A stretch of 64,000 nt of DNA from Providencia sp. R33 (GCF_019343475.1 NZ_CP072453.1:62001-126000); one strand, 5' to 3'; shown: positions 40,332 through 47,526, counted from the stretch's first letter. Translations and numbers: made by a program. The notes: generated by a model not told the origin, from the sequence alone.

Positions 40332-40538
40332 CTATCCCCTTGCTGTGACTGAACTGTCACTCATAATCGGCTTGCGTAGCCGTGGTTGTTTGCGTGTGTC
40401 TGGTGCTGATTTGAGCTTCTTCAACTCAACTATTATCTGCGCCATAACATCGAATGAATTAACCTTCCGTGACTCTTCTTTGCGCTGTTCCATGCGCTCC
40501 TCTTTCCTGCGTAATTTATAACGCTGTCTTGAGTTCAT
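40332..40538 (-). CDS. N-like early antitermination protein (arginine-rich)
   Basis: 68 residues. The N-terminus is an arginine/lysine-rich helix (SRQRYKLRRKEERMEQRKEE) like the RNA-binding motif of lambdoid N proteins (for example phage 21 KSRYKARRAE). The rest is short, with a basic patch (TRKQPRLRKP). It is the first gene of the leftward operon and lies directly behind a nutL site and a leader hairpin, exactly where N is found in lambda. Assigned from position, ARM character and the paired nut sites, not from overall similarity. Confidence 0.65.
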   Translation of the reverse strand: MNSRQRYKLRRKEERMEQRKEESRKVNSFDVMAQIIVELKKLKSAPDTRKQPRLRKPIMSDSSVTARG

Positions 40539-40554
40539 AATAAAATCCTCAGTT

Positions 40555-40635
40555 AGTTAACTTTGGTGATTGGTGGTAGCGCACTCATCTACCATTCACG
40601 CTTAGCGGAGCGATGACCAATCCCAAAGCTAACTT
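40555..40635 (-). promoter_or_regulatory. Long leader hairpin between nutL and the N-like gene
   Basis: AGTTAACTTTGGTGATTGGT (40555-40574) is an imperfect inverse of ACCAATCCCAAAGCTAACTT (40616-40635). The stem is about 20 bp with few mismatches. It ends just before the ribosome-binding site of the N-like gene. In lambda an RNase III hairpin sits at the same place and controls N translation; the same role is inferred here. Confidence 0.55.
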
Positions 40636-40643
40636 CACTTTGG

Positions 40644-40683
40644 CCTCCCGTTTTCAAGGAGGAAGCTAAATTATTAAAGAGCA
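40644..40683 (-). promoter_or_regulatory. nutL site: boxA and boxB
   Basis: On the minus strand boxA TGCTCTTTAA (40683-40674), 11 nt, then boxB CCTCC-TTGAAAACG-GGAGG (40662-40644). The boxB loop differs from nutR by one base, and the closing pair differs compensatorily. Confidence 0.75.
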
Positions 40684-40723
40684 TAAGGCGTATATTTCAT
40701 GTTGCTTGCCTTCGATGGAGTTA

Positions 40724-40752
40724 AATTTATCTCAATGATAAATTTTGGTCAA
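40724..40752 (-). promoter_or_regulatory. PL promoter
   Basis: Minus strand TTGACC (40752-40747), a 17-nt spacer, TAAATT (40729-40724). An operator palindrome (40725-40743) lies over the spacer and -10. Confidence 0.7.
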
Positions 40753-40812
40753 TAGCAATTTGATAAATAATTTATCATTCTGGTGGGTTGTGGATTTATC
40801 ATATTGATTATT
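40725..40812. promoter_or_regulatory. OL operator cluster
   Basis: ATTTATC-N5-GATAAAT at 40725-40743 is perfect. TGATAAAT-A-ATTTATCA at 40761-40777 is a perfect palindrome built from the same half-site. ATTTATC-N5-GATTATT at 40794-40812 is imperfect. The same half-sites occur around PR, so these are the likely CI/Cro operators. Confidence 0.7.
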
Positions 40813-40850
40813 TTAATAATATTTTGATAAATTATTTTTTGCAGAAACGA

Positions 40851-40872
40851 AAAAACCCGCACTAGGCGGGTT
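40851..40872 (-). terminator. Terminator after the repressor gene
   Basis: Minus strand AACCCGC, CTAGT, GCGGGTTTTTT; strong stem and T-run 23 nt past the repressor stop. Confidence 0.88.
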
Positions 40873-40894
40873 AATGTATTGATGATTGTTTATT

Positions 40895-41623
40895 TTAACC
40901 TAGGCGGGTGTAATTCATTTCCCATTTACCAACGACAAATCCTTCAATTCTCAGTTGGCTTTCATTCTCTTCGTTTATTTCCCAAGTTTGATAAATTTTA
41001 TTGTCGCTAATTACAGCTAGCTTATTCCCTAGTAGTTGTAGTCTTTTGATATGTGATCCGTCCATAAAGGTAAACGCATAGATACCATCACTGATAAAAC
41101 GGTTCACGGTTTTATCTACTATAACCAATGTGCCGGGGTCAATAGTCCCTAGCATGCTATCCCCAACAGCAGTAACTATACCTAGAGATGAGGCTTTTCT
41201 GTTTCCAAACATGCGCTTAGCTTCATCAGGATTCAATTCTACAGCTCTTATAACCTCAGGGTAATCATTGTTCAAACTACCTCCTCCGCAGCTATATTCC
41301 AAATCATACTGCTCAATCCTGTATGTTTGTACAGTATTATCATTAGATATATTTTGCAATATAAAACTACTTGGCGAGGTGTTTTTATCATCTTTTTCTA
41401 TTTGGATTCTATCCAGCCACCCTGTAGGAAGAGATAAGAGAGTTTCAATTTTTCTAGCAATGGCGTCACCGATATTTCTTACAGCCCTGTCACTGGTTAT
41501 CTGGCTTAGTTGTGATGCTGGCATGTCCAGCTTGTCAGCAAACTGCGCTTTAGTGTGACCTGAAGATATATATTCATTCATCAGGGCGCGCAGGTTGGCG
41601 CGTCTTATGTCTTTATTTTCCAT
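40895..41623 (-). CDS. cI: CI-type repressor (HTH plus S24 LexA-like autoprotease)
   Basis: 242 residues. N-terminal HTH (residues 10-65: TKAQFADKLDMPASQLSQITSD). C-terminal S24 domain with catalytic Ser156 (AVGDSMLG) and Lys193 (GSHIKRL). The probable self-cleavage site is Cys112-Gly113 (EYSCGGG), so SOS induction through RecA is expected. The start is taken at 41623 because an upstream ATG at 41665 lies beside the operator and would add an unusual leader. It faces cro across the OR/PR region. Confidence 0.93.
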   Translation of the reverse strand: MENKDIRRANLRALMNEYISSGHTKAQFADKLDMPASQLSQITSDRAVRNIGDAIARKIETLLSLPTGWLDRIQIEKDDKNTSPSSFILQNISNDNTVQTYRIEQYDLEYSCGGGSLNNDYPEVIRAVELNPDEAKRMFGNRKASSLGIVTAVGDSMLGTIDPGTLVIVDKTVNRFISDGIYAFTFMDGSHIKRLQLLGNKLAVISDNKIYQTWEINEENESQLRIEGFVVGKWEMNYTRLG

Positions 41624-41641
41624 ATCACCATACTTGCATTT

Positions 41642-41709
41642 TTTATCTAAATGATAAATGCTCAAAATGATAAATAATTATTGATAAATATTTATCATCA
41701 AGATAAACT
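41642..41709. promoter_or_regulatory. PR promoter and OR operators
   Basis: PR: TTGATA (41681-41686), 17 nt, TAAACT (41704-41709). Operators: TTTATC-N5-GATAAA at 41642-41658 and ATTTATC-N5-GATAAAC at 41690-41708. The second covers the spacer and -10 just as at PL. A perfect 16-bp palindrome, TGATAAATATTTATCA, lies at 41682-41697. Confidence 0.7.
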
Positions 41710-41740
41710 TTGATTAATTTTAACGGCAAAGGTAAATGCA

Positions 41741-41971
41741 ATGAGCAATGAATTACTCCGATGGAGAAAAGAAGCCAGTCAAGATGACTGGAAGCTCCTT
41801 GCTCAGCTAGCAGGGACGAGCGTTGGATATCTTAATCTTATCGCCTACGGAAACCGTCGAGCGTCCCCTAGAAAAGCTGAGGATATCGAGGAAGCAACAA
41901 AGCACTTTAAGTACGAAACAGTAAAAAAAGAAGCTCTAGTTTTCGCTCAATTAAAAACTAGTGCAGCTTAA
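41741..41971 (+). CDS. cro: Cro-like HTH regulator
   Basis: 76 residues: ELLRWRKEASQDDWKLLAQLAGTSVGYLNLIAYGNRRASPRKAEDIEEAT, a YdaS/Cro-like helix-turn-helix. First gene from PR, divergent from the repressor. Expected to compete with CI at the GATAAA-type operators. Confidence 0.82.
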   Translation: MSNELLRWRKEASQDDWKLLAQLAGTSVGYLNLIAYGNRRASPRKAEDIEEATKHFKYETVKKEALVFAQLKTSAA

Positions 41972-41979
41972 AAAGTAAT

Positions 41980-42020
41980 CGCTCTTTAACATCTTATCCG
42001 CTCTCCTTGCAAACGGGAGA
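41980..42020 (+). promoter_or_regulatory. nutR site: boxA and boxB
   Basis: boxA CGCTCTTTAACA (41980-41991), 10 nt, then boxB TCTCC-TTGCAAACG-GGAGA (42002-42020). Placed between cro and cII as in lambda, and nearly the same as nutL. Confidence 0.75.
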
Positions 42021-42078
42021 AAACTTAACTCACAGGGTCGTGAGCAACGGACTAACTACGTCAAAAGGAATTTAACAA

Positions 42079-42399
42079 ATGGACTACGCAAACACACGCA
42101 AATCGTTTAATCGGTTTGTATGCAATCACTTGGTAGCAACCGCTCATCAAGTTATCAGAACAACATCTCAAACAGTCATTGCTAAATCACTAGGCGTACA
42201 TGACTCAACTATCACTCGTAGAACTGAAAAGATACCTGAGCTATGCGAAACATTAGCAGCGGCAGGTGTAACTGATTTTGTTTTACCGGGTGAAAAGAAA
42301 ATTAGCGAAGAAGAATATCGGTTTTTGTGGAAGCAAATGGCCGAATTTTCGCTATGGAAAACAGGTTCATTACAGGAGGTAAATATCAATGAGTCCTGA
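42079..42399 (+). CDS. cII: CII-family transcriptional activator
   Basis: 106 residues. The HTH TVIAKSLGVHDSTITRRTEKIPELCETLAAAGV follows the lambda CII pattern (AEAVGVDKSQISRW). It would activate establishment promoters for the repressor and integrase. Its stop overlaps the next start by 11 bp. Confidence 0.8.
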   Translation: MDYANTRKSFNRFVCNHLVATAHQVIRTTSQTVIAKSLGVHDSTITRRTEKIPELCETLAAAGVTDFVLPGEKKISEEEYRFLWKQMAEFSLWKTGSLQEVNINES

Positions 42400-42646
42400 T
42401 GAATTTATCCGCAGCAACATCATTAAAAAACTCACTGATTCAGGTTATCAGGGGGGGGCTTTGGAATTAGCCGCAGATGAGGGCTTATCTCATTTCAGAA
42501 GATGCTCTCAGGCCAGTAAACGTGGCGCAATGTTTGATGATTGCTATCACGTAGCTAAAACATGGATAGATAAATATGGCGACAAGAAGCCAACAGGAAG
42601 TAAGCGAAGAGCGAAACCAGCAAGTAAACAGGTTTCAATGTTCTAA
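42389..42646 (+). CDS. Phage protein downstream of cII, unknown function
   Basis: 85 residues: DEFIRSNIIKKLTDSGYQGGALELAADEGLSHFRR, with a basic C-terminus (KPTGSKRRAKPASKQVSMF). The tail is like a DNA-binding extension. No family recognised with confidence. Confidence 0.6.
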   Translation: MSPDEFIRSNIIKKLTDSGYQGGALELAADEGLSHFRRCSQASKRGAMFDDCYHVAKTWIDKYGDKKPTGSKRRAKPASKQVSMF

Positions 42647-42725
42647 AAAACGAAAGCCTAGGAGGCGGCAACCAACTAGGCGGTCAAAGAATTAATTTAA
42701 GAATCATTCACGGGAGTAATTATAC

Positions 42726-43439
42726 ATGGAAGATGATTTTTTAACAACGAACCAAACAATGCGTTACTCATACCCATACATAGCAAACGAAGAGGTGATC
42801 ACTCAAGGTAAATTACCGAGTGATTTCACTGTTGGCGGTTGGGTGTATGTCATGAGTAATCCAAGCATGCCAGACATATATAAAATCGGAATGACGACAT
42901 CAACCCCTGAGAAAAGAGCTAAAGAGCTTTACTCAAGCTCAGGGGTGCCAACACCTTTTAAGGTTGAAACTGCATATTACTCTCACAACCCAAGGGATGA
43001 TGAGAGCGTTATCCATAATACGCTTTCTGATTTTAGAGTTAATGAGTCCAGAGAGTTTTTTAATGCTCCACTAGAAAAGATTAAATGGGCCTGTAATGAC
43101 GCAGGCCTTGACTGTCGAGATAGTGATTTAGCAGAAATTGCGATGCTAACAAATGTCATCTGCACTGATACATCTAAACGTTTAGACATTGAAGATATCT
43201 TTGAGCAAGAAGGTCTCTATTTCTTTGGTGACAAAAATGCAATCGCTGAAATACTCCTAAGAATATCTGCTCGATTAATGCTAAGAGCCAAAGGTTTTTC
43301 ATTTTATATAAATGAAGGAGAAATTAGCCTTATTGAACAGGCAGATGAACAGTATTTCAGGAGCGTAGAAAACAGACCTCAGCGTGAGATACCAGATTTT
43401 ATTAAGGAGTTAATTAATGGCCAGAGCACGAAATATTAA
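42726..43439 (+). CDS. GIY-YIG nuclease-like protein (T5orf172 / MUG113 domain)
   Basis: 237 residues. The domain begins GGWVYVMSNPSMPDIYKIGMTTSTPEKRAKEL and runs through HNTLSDFRVNESREFFN, the T5orf172 (MUG113) branch of the GIY-YIG fold. The Tyr, Arg and Glu of the active site are plausible in VYV, KR and ESREFF. The C-terminal 100 residues are not recognised. It sits between the CII region and the replication genes and overlaps the initiator gene by 23 bp. Possibly a selfish or exclusion nuclease. Confidence 0.75.
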   Translation: MEDDFLTTNQTMRYSYPYIANEEVITQGKLPSDFTVGGWVYVMSNPSMPDIYKIGMTTSTPEKRAKELYSSSGVPTPFKVETAYYSHNPRDDESVIHNTLSDFRVNESREFFNAPLEKIKWACNDAGLDCRDSDLAEIAMLTNVICTDTSKRLDIEDIFEQEGLYFFGDKNAIAEILLRISARLMLRAKGFSFYINEGEISLIEQADEQYFRSVENRPQREIPDFIKELINGQSTKY

Positions 43440-44202
43440 GCCGGGCTTTTTTACTAATGATGATTTAGCAGAGTGCGAACCATTGGCTCGTATTCTTTTT
43501 GTAGGCTTATGGACAGTTGCCGATCGAGAAGGTCGGCTGGAAGATAAACCACGCAAAATTAAAGCTATGGTTTTGCCATATGACGAAGCTGATTGTGACA
43601 AATTACTCGCTCAATTACATGGCAAAAACTTTATCACTAGATATGTAGTAGATGGAAATGAGTTTATCCAGATTAATAACTGGAAGAAACACCAGAACCC
43701 ACACATGAAAGAAGCGGCTAGTGAAATACCAGAACAAGACACGCAACCTGTTGATATTAAAGGAGCACCAGAAAAGCATCATACAAGTACAGTGCAAGAA
43801 CAAGAAGAGAATCAAACTATCCCTGCTGATTCCCTTAACCCGATTCCTGATTCCCTTAACCCTATAAACACCCAAGCCGAAAACACGGCTTGTCCTGATG
43901 GGTCTGAAAATAAATCAGCAAGTGTTCACCAGATGTCTAGCAAGTACGCATTCGAAGGTGAGGTGATCCGATTAAACAAAAAAGATTTTACTGAGTGGCA
44001 AAGTCTGTATTCAAACATCGACCTCGAACACGAGTTGAGACGACTGGATATTGAGTTTAGAGCCGATAAGCCCAAAAACTGGTTTATCACTGCTAGTCAG
44101 AAATTGAATTACCAGAACAAGAATACTAAGCCAGCTTGGACACCATCTAAGCGAGTAATGCCGCCTAGTCGAACCCAAGAATTCATACCGGAGAACTTCT
44201 GA
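43417..44202 (+). CDS. Phage replication initiator with DnaT-like domain
   Basis: 261 residues. The N-terminal winged helix (ARNIKPGFFTNDDLAECEPLARILFVGLWTVADREGRL) is typical of phage O-type replication proteins, followed by a low-complexity linker and a C-terminal DnaT-type ssDNA-binding domain (LNKKDFTEWQSLYSNID ... KPKNWFITASQKL). It precedes and overlaps a DnaC-like helicase loader by one base. The gene contains a 21-bp-spaced direct repeat, so the origin may lie inside it as in lambda O. Confidence 0.85.
   Translation: MARARNIKPGFFTNDDLAECEPLARILFVGLWTVADREGRLEDKPRKIKAMVLPYDEADCDKLLAQLHGKNFITRYVVDGNEFIQINNWKKHQNPHMKEAASEIPEQDTQPVDIKGAPEKHHTSTVQEQEENQTIPADSLNPIPDSLNPINTQAENTACPDGSENKSASVHQMSSKYAFEGEVIRLNKKDFTEWQSLYSNIDLEHELRRLDIEFRADKPKNWFITASQKLNYQNKNTKPAWTPSKRVMPPSRTQEFIPENF
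43826..43862 (+). repeat. Direct repeat inside the initiator gene, candidate origin iterons
   Basis: CTGATTCCCTTAACCC occurs at 43826-43841 and 43847-43862, 21 bp apart (two helical turns). It encodes a repeated DSLNPI. Lambda places its origin iterons inside gene O at a comparable place. Confidence 0.4.
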
Positions 44203-44930
44203 TGAGCACAGGAATGCAAGCGCTGGCTCGGTTTAGAAAACTGATGCCGGAACACATCAAGCCAAAGTTTGAAACGCCTGAAGAACTCATGGCATGGCAA
44301 CGAGAGCAGGGCGAAATTGATTCAAAGCGGATCACCGATGCAAATCGTGTTACTCGACTGAATAAAATAATGGGTCGTTCTGGAATTAACCCGCTTCACC
44401 TCGATTGCACATTCGATAACTACCAAGTCACTACATCTGAGCAGCAAACCGCATTACGCAAAGCCAAAAATTACGCTGAGAACTTTGGCAAAAACTTTGG
44501 CGGATTTATCTTTAGCGGCAATGCAGGAACCGGAAAGAATCACTTAGCAGCAGCAATCGGAAATCACCTCATACAGCACGGTAAGAGTATCCTAATCGCT
44601 ACATTGCCAGACCTGATGATGCGAGTACGAGAAACCTACCAGAAGGACGCCAAGACATCAGAATCGAAACTAATCGATGACCTGTGCGAAGTTGATTTAC
44701 TGGTGCTTGATGACGTTGGTGTACAGCGTGGAAACCTCAACGAGGATTTAATTATCTTCCAAGTTGTAGACCGTCGACTAGCAAACAAAAAGCCAGTTGG
44801 GGTGCTAACTAACCTAGCATTCGCAGAGCTTTCAAAAGTTCTCGGTGAGCGAGTTATTGACCGTTTAAGAATGGGTAGCCCGACAACGATTAATTTCGGA
44901 TGGGAAAGTTACCGCAGCCAAGTTAAGTAA
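44202..44930 (+). CDS. dnaC: DnaC-like replicative helicase loader
   Basis: 242 residues, AAA+ ATPase: Walker A GNAGTGKNHLAAA, Walker B LLVLDDVG, sensor I VLTNLAF, and the arginine-finger region ERVIDRLRMG. It would load host DnaB at the phage origin. The start overlaps the initiator stop (TGATG). Confidence 0.92.
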   Translation: MSTGMQALARFRKLMPEHIKPKFETPEELMAWQREQGEIDSKRITDANRVTRLNKIMGRSGINPLHLDCTFDNYQVTTSEQQTALRKAKNYAENFGKNFGGFIFSGNAGTGKNHLAAAIGNHLIQHGKSILIATLPDLMMRVRETYQKDAKTSESKLIDDLCEVDLLVLDDVGVQRGNLNEDLIIFQVVDRRLANKKPVGVLTNLAFAELSKVLGERVIDRLRMGSPTTINFGWESYRSQVK

Positions 44931-44945
44931 CCAAAGGAATTGAAA

Positions 44946-45170
44946 ATGATTAAACACAGAATTGGTAAGCCATACGTTAGACGCCTAAAGCAAAGTGATA
45001 CTCCAGCCACGACACAAGCAAAATCAGCGATAGATTACCTAAACCATCCCGATAATCACTTGAAAGATGCCAAGGCATATGCGGTTTGCCTGCGCGGTTT
45101 GTCAGAGGTGTTCCAAGTTTCCTTATCAAAAAGGCAACTCATTAAACTCATGAACGCGGCTATTTTGTAA
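44946..45170 (+). CDS. Small phage protein, unknown function
   Basis: 74 residues from ATG 44946 (AAAGGA upstream). MIKHRIGKPYVRRLKQSDTPA ... AKAYAVCLRGLSEVFQVSLSKRQLIKLMNAA. Basic and helical; not recognised. An in-frame TTG at 44940 is less likely. Confidence 0.6.
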   Translation: MIKHRIGKPYVRRLKQSDTPATTQAKSAIDYLNHPDNHLKDAKAYAVCLRGLSEVFQVSLSKRQLIKLMNAAIL

Positions 45171-45201
45171 GCCTAACACACCAAATCATAAGGACTTCTA
45201 G

Positions 45202-45432
45202 ATGAGCATATTATTTCACAAGGATTACCCATATTCAGATTTAGATAACTGCTACAAAAATTATGAGTTGCTAATTGACAGCCAGCAATGGGTAAACCAT
45301 CCACTGGTAGACACCGCAGAACACCCAATCAAAAGAAAAGCAACGCGATTGATTAGGCAAATGAACAGGTGTTTTCCAAGAGGAAAAGCATACATGCGAG
45401 TTAGTAAGCGTGAGTTTATGGCGGGCAATTAA
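45202..45432 (+). CDS. Small phage protein, unknown function
   Basis: 76 residues: LDNCYKNYELLIDSQQWVNHPLVDTAEHPIKRKATRLIRQMNRCF. Not recognised. Spaced as a member of the rightward early operon. Confidence 0.6.
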   Translation: MSILFHKDYPYSDLDNCYKNYELLIDSQQWVNHPLVDTAEHPIKRKATRLIRQMNRCFPRGKAYMRVSKREFMAGN

Positions 45433-45447
45433 GCGAGGTGTTGAGTG

Positions 45448-45630
45448 ATGAAAGGAACAACGTTAACGGAGCTGAACTGGGCTTACACGGACGAGGCAAC
45501 CAGAAGAAAGTGTAAGTACATCAGGCAAACGAAAGATTATAACCGACACTTTTTCAAGCCTTATCGCTGCATGAGAGTAGCTAAAAAGTTGTTTAGGCTG
45601 GAACTTAATAAGTTAATTGGAGGCATCTAA
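45448..45630 (+). CDS. Small basic phage protein, unknown function
   Basis: 60 residues from ATG 45448, rich in Lys, Arg and Tyr (RRKCKYIRQTKDYNRHFFKPYRCMRVAKKLFRL). Its stop overlaps the next ATG (TAATG), so coupled translation is likely. Confidence 0.55.
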   Translation: MKGTTLTELNWAYTDEATRRKCKYIRQTKDYNRHFFKPYRCMRVAKKLFRLELNKLIGGI

Positions 45631-45857
45631 TGCAGGGAACTAATTGGGTTAATACAAACATGGCATTACCAGATGATAGCGAGCCAGTTTTGCTTATCAG
45701 TGACGGTGAAGTTTTAGCTGGTGTTTACAGGCTTGAATGGAACTCTGTAGAAGGCGAAATGCAATGGTTTCTTGATGATGCGGTGCTGCCGCTACCAATT
45801 CCTGACGCTGATTACTGGATGTATTTACGCGATTTACCAATGCCAGAGGGTGAATGA
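45630..45857 (+). CDS. DUF551-like phage protein
   Basis: 75 residues: NWVNTNMALPDDSEPVLLISDGEVLAGVYRLEW ... AVLPLPIPDADYWMYLRDLPMPE. This is the pattern of DUF551, common in lambdoid early regions; function unknown. Confidence 0.7.
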   Translation: MQGTNWVNTNMALPDDSEPVLLISDGEVLAGVYRLEWNSVEGEMQWFLDDAVLPLPIPDADYWMYLRDLPMPEGE

Positions 45858-45949
45858 TGGACGAGCGGGAATTAAAACTAGAAGCCGTAGCAATTTGGCA
45901 AGAGCTAATTTTACAAGCTAAGCAAAAATACCAATGGTGGGAGTTATAG
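45857..45949 (+). CDS. Possible 30-residue phage peptide
   Basis: The ATG starts at the last base of the previous stop (TGATG). The product MDERELKLEAVAIWQELIL... is an amphipathic helix ending QWWEL. Supported by coupling only. Confidence 0.35.
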   Translation: MDERELKLEAVAIWQELILQAKQKYQWWEL

Positions 45950-45950
45950 C

Positions 45951-46208
45951 ATGAACGAACTCAAGAAATGCCCGTTTTGCGGCAGTGAAGCTGAATTAAT
46001 AGATAACCGTCTAGGATGGTACGTTCAGTGTAAAAATGATGATTGTAGTTGTACTGTGATTGGTGAGAGAGTGCCTGAGCTGCAATCCGAGGCAGAATCA
46101 GACGCTATTGATTGGGATTCGGTAAGGCAAACAGCAATCGCAGCATGGAACAGGAGAGCTAACAGTGATTTACGACCTGAAGTTACCGAACTGGGCAACG
46201 CTAAGTAA
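45951..46208 (+). CDS. Lar-like restriction alleviation protein (zinc ribbon), copy 1
   Basis: 85 residues: KKCPFCGSEAELIDN ... VQCKNDDCSCTVI ... AIAAWNRR. This is the Lar-family layout: CPFCG, a second Cys pair, and the AIxAWN(R)R helix. Rac Lar relieves host type I restriction of phage DNA. A second, related gene overlaps its 3' end. Confidence 0.78.
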   Translation: MNELKKCPFCGSEAELIDNRLGWYVQCKNDDCSCTVIGERVPELQSEAESDAIDWDSVRQTAIAAWNRRANSDLRPEVTELGNAK

Positions 46209-46359
46209 TTGTCCGTTTTGTAATGCAAAGGCAGAGCTAGTAGCAGATGGGGAGGGTGTGTATGCAGGATGCTCTGGTAGTGAATGCAGAATAAAGCCTA
46301 TCACTCTAACTTACGCTACGAAACGCGATGCTATAAGGGCGTGGAATTGGAGACCATAG
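46165..46359 (+). CDS. Lar-like zinc-ribbon protein, copy 2
   Basis: 64 residues from GTG 46165 (AGGAG 8 nt upstream). SNCPFCNAKAELVADGEGVYAGCSGSECRI ... AIRAWNWRP repeats the Lar pattern of the upstream gene, in another frame and with a 44-bp overlap. Probably an old duplication that diverged. Confidence 0.72.
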   Translation: MIYDLKLPNWATLSNCPFCNAKAELVADGEGVYAGCSGSECRIKPITLTYATKRDAIRAWNWRP

Positions 46360-46368
46360 GAGGTTAAC

Positions 46369-46791
46369 TTGGAAGCAGATTTCCTCTTCCACGAATCAAC
46401 CAAAACCGCAGCATGGCAACACCTCAAAGAAGTTCTAGCAACAAACCAACCACACCGAATCATTATCAAGCCATGGAAGTCCACACGCTCACTATCTCAG
46501 AATGCGCTCATGTGGATGTGGAATGATGACATATCTAAAGCAGTAAATGAAATTTCTACTGAACATTTAAGCAAGGATGAGATGCACGAGTATCTCAAGG
46601 AGCTTTTTTGTCCTGTAAAAACAATATCTGTAATGGGTGTGGAGCGGCGAGTTAAGTCAACAAAGCTATTAACTACTGATGAGATGACTTTTTATCTAAG
46701 GCGAGTAGAGGTGTGGTGTGTTGATCGTGGAATAAAAACAAGAATTCCTGAAAATTCGGAGTATCACAAAAGGAGGCTAGATAATGAGTGA
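46369..46791 (+). CDS. ninB: NinB (lambda Orf-like) recombination mediator
   Basis: 140 residues. IIIKPWKSTRSLSQNALMWMWNDDIS ... STEHLSKDEMHEYLKELFCPV ... TTDEMTFYLRRVEVWC matches NinB/Orf, which binds ssDNA and SSB and replaces RecFOR functions. It starts at TTG 46369 with a strong AGGAGG. It overlaps the HNH gene by 8 bp. Confidence 0.9.
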   Translation: MEADFLFHESTKTAAWQHLKEVLATNQPHRIIIKPWKSTRSLSQNALMWMWNDDISKAVNEISTEHLSKDEMHEYLKELFCPVKTISVMGVERRVKSTKLLTTDEMTFYLRRVEVWCVDRGIKTRIPENSEYHKRRLDNE

Positions 46792-47359
46792 AAGTGAAAT
46801 TTGGAGAGATGTGCCAAGTCTCGAGAAAAAGTATCAAGTCAGTAGCTTGGGACGAGTGAGAAGCAAAGACATGGATGTAAGAACATGCGGTAGAAATAGA
46901 AATTTCACTTACAGAAAAGTGAGAGGGCGATTGTTAGGTCTTTGTAAAAGTGGGGAATACGACAGGCTCGCTGGAGCAAAAGGCGAACACTTATTGGTGC
47001 ATAGACTAGTTGCGTTGGCATTCATACCAAATCCTGAAAACCTTCCAGTAGTAAACCACATCGATGGTAACAAGAAGAATAATCGCGTTGAAAATCTTGA
47101 ATGGTGTACCTATGAGGATAATAACAAACATGCATGGAGAACTGGGTTATGTGATAAGCAAAAAACGCCTGTCTTATCAATTTCAAGAGAAGGATTTGGG
47201 CACTGGTATCCATCCATACAATCAACAAGATTTTATGGCTGCAACCCATCGTTAGTACATAACACAATTACAGGAAGGCAGAAGTCTCATAGAGGCATGG
47301 CGTGGTGTTATGCAAATAATTCGGAATACATAAAACTCAAGGAGCAGCAAGAGAGATGA
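46784..47359 (+). CDS. HNH homing-type endonuclease with NUMOD4 domain
   Basis: 191 residues. The N-terminal NUMOD4 motif (IWRDVPSLEKKYQVSSLGRVRS) is followed by an HNH_3 core (LVHRLVALAFIPNP; VVNHIDGNKKNNRVENLEWCT; NNKHAWRTG) and a possible DNA-binding C-terminus. Typical of free-standing homing endonucleases in phages. Placed in the nin region, overlapping ninB. Confidence 0.9.
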   Translation: MSESEIWRDVPSLEKKYQVSSLGRVRSKDMDVRTCGRNRNFTYRKVRGRLLGLCKSGEYDRLAGAKGEHLLVHRLVALAFIPNPENLPVVNHIDGNKKNNRVENLEWCTYEDNNKHAWRTGLCDKQKTPVLSISREGFGHWYPSIQSTRFYGCNPSLVHNTITGRQKSHRGMAWCYANNSEYIKLKEQQER

Positions 47360-47526
47360 ATATCATATCAAAAATGGCAATCGCTATGGCATCACTAGCA
47401 TCACAGAGCGCCTTATGGGCTATCAATCGTAATAGCTATTGGTACAGCTACCCCACATCAACTAAGCGCATCACAGGTCACGCAAAGATAAACAGAGCAG
47501 CCAAGAAGCGGAGGGCGAGAAAGTGA
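47356..47526 (+). CDS. Small basic phage protein, 56 residues
   Basis: The ATG overlaps the HNH stop (ATGA) and the end overlaps the next GTG. MNIISKMAIAMASLASQSALWAI could be a short hydrophobic anchor; the tail is very basic (RAAKKRRARK). Not recognised. Confidence 0.5.
   Translation: MNIISKMAIAMASLASQSALWAINRNSYWYSYPTSTKRITGHAKINRAAKKRRARK

Noticed and set aside
40332..40538. N-like gene as a simple hypothetical protein
   Set aside because: The arginine-rich start together with paired nut sites and its position favours an antitermination role, so it is reported as such with moderate confidence.
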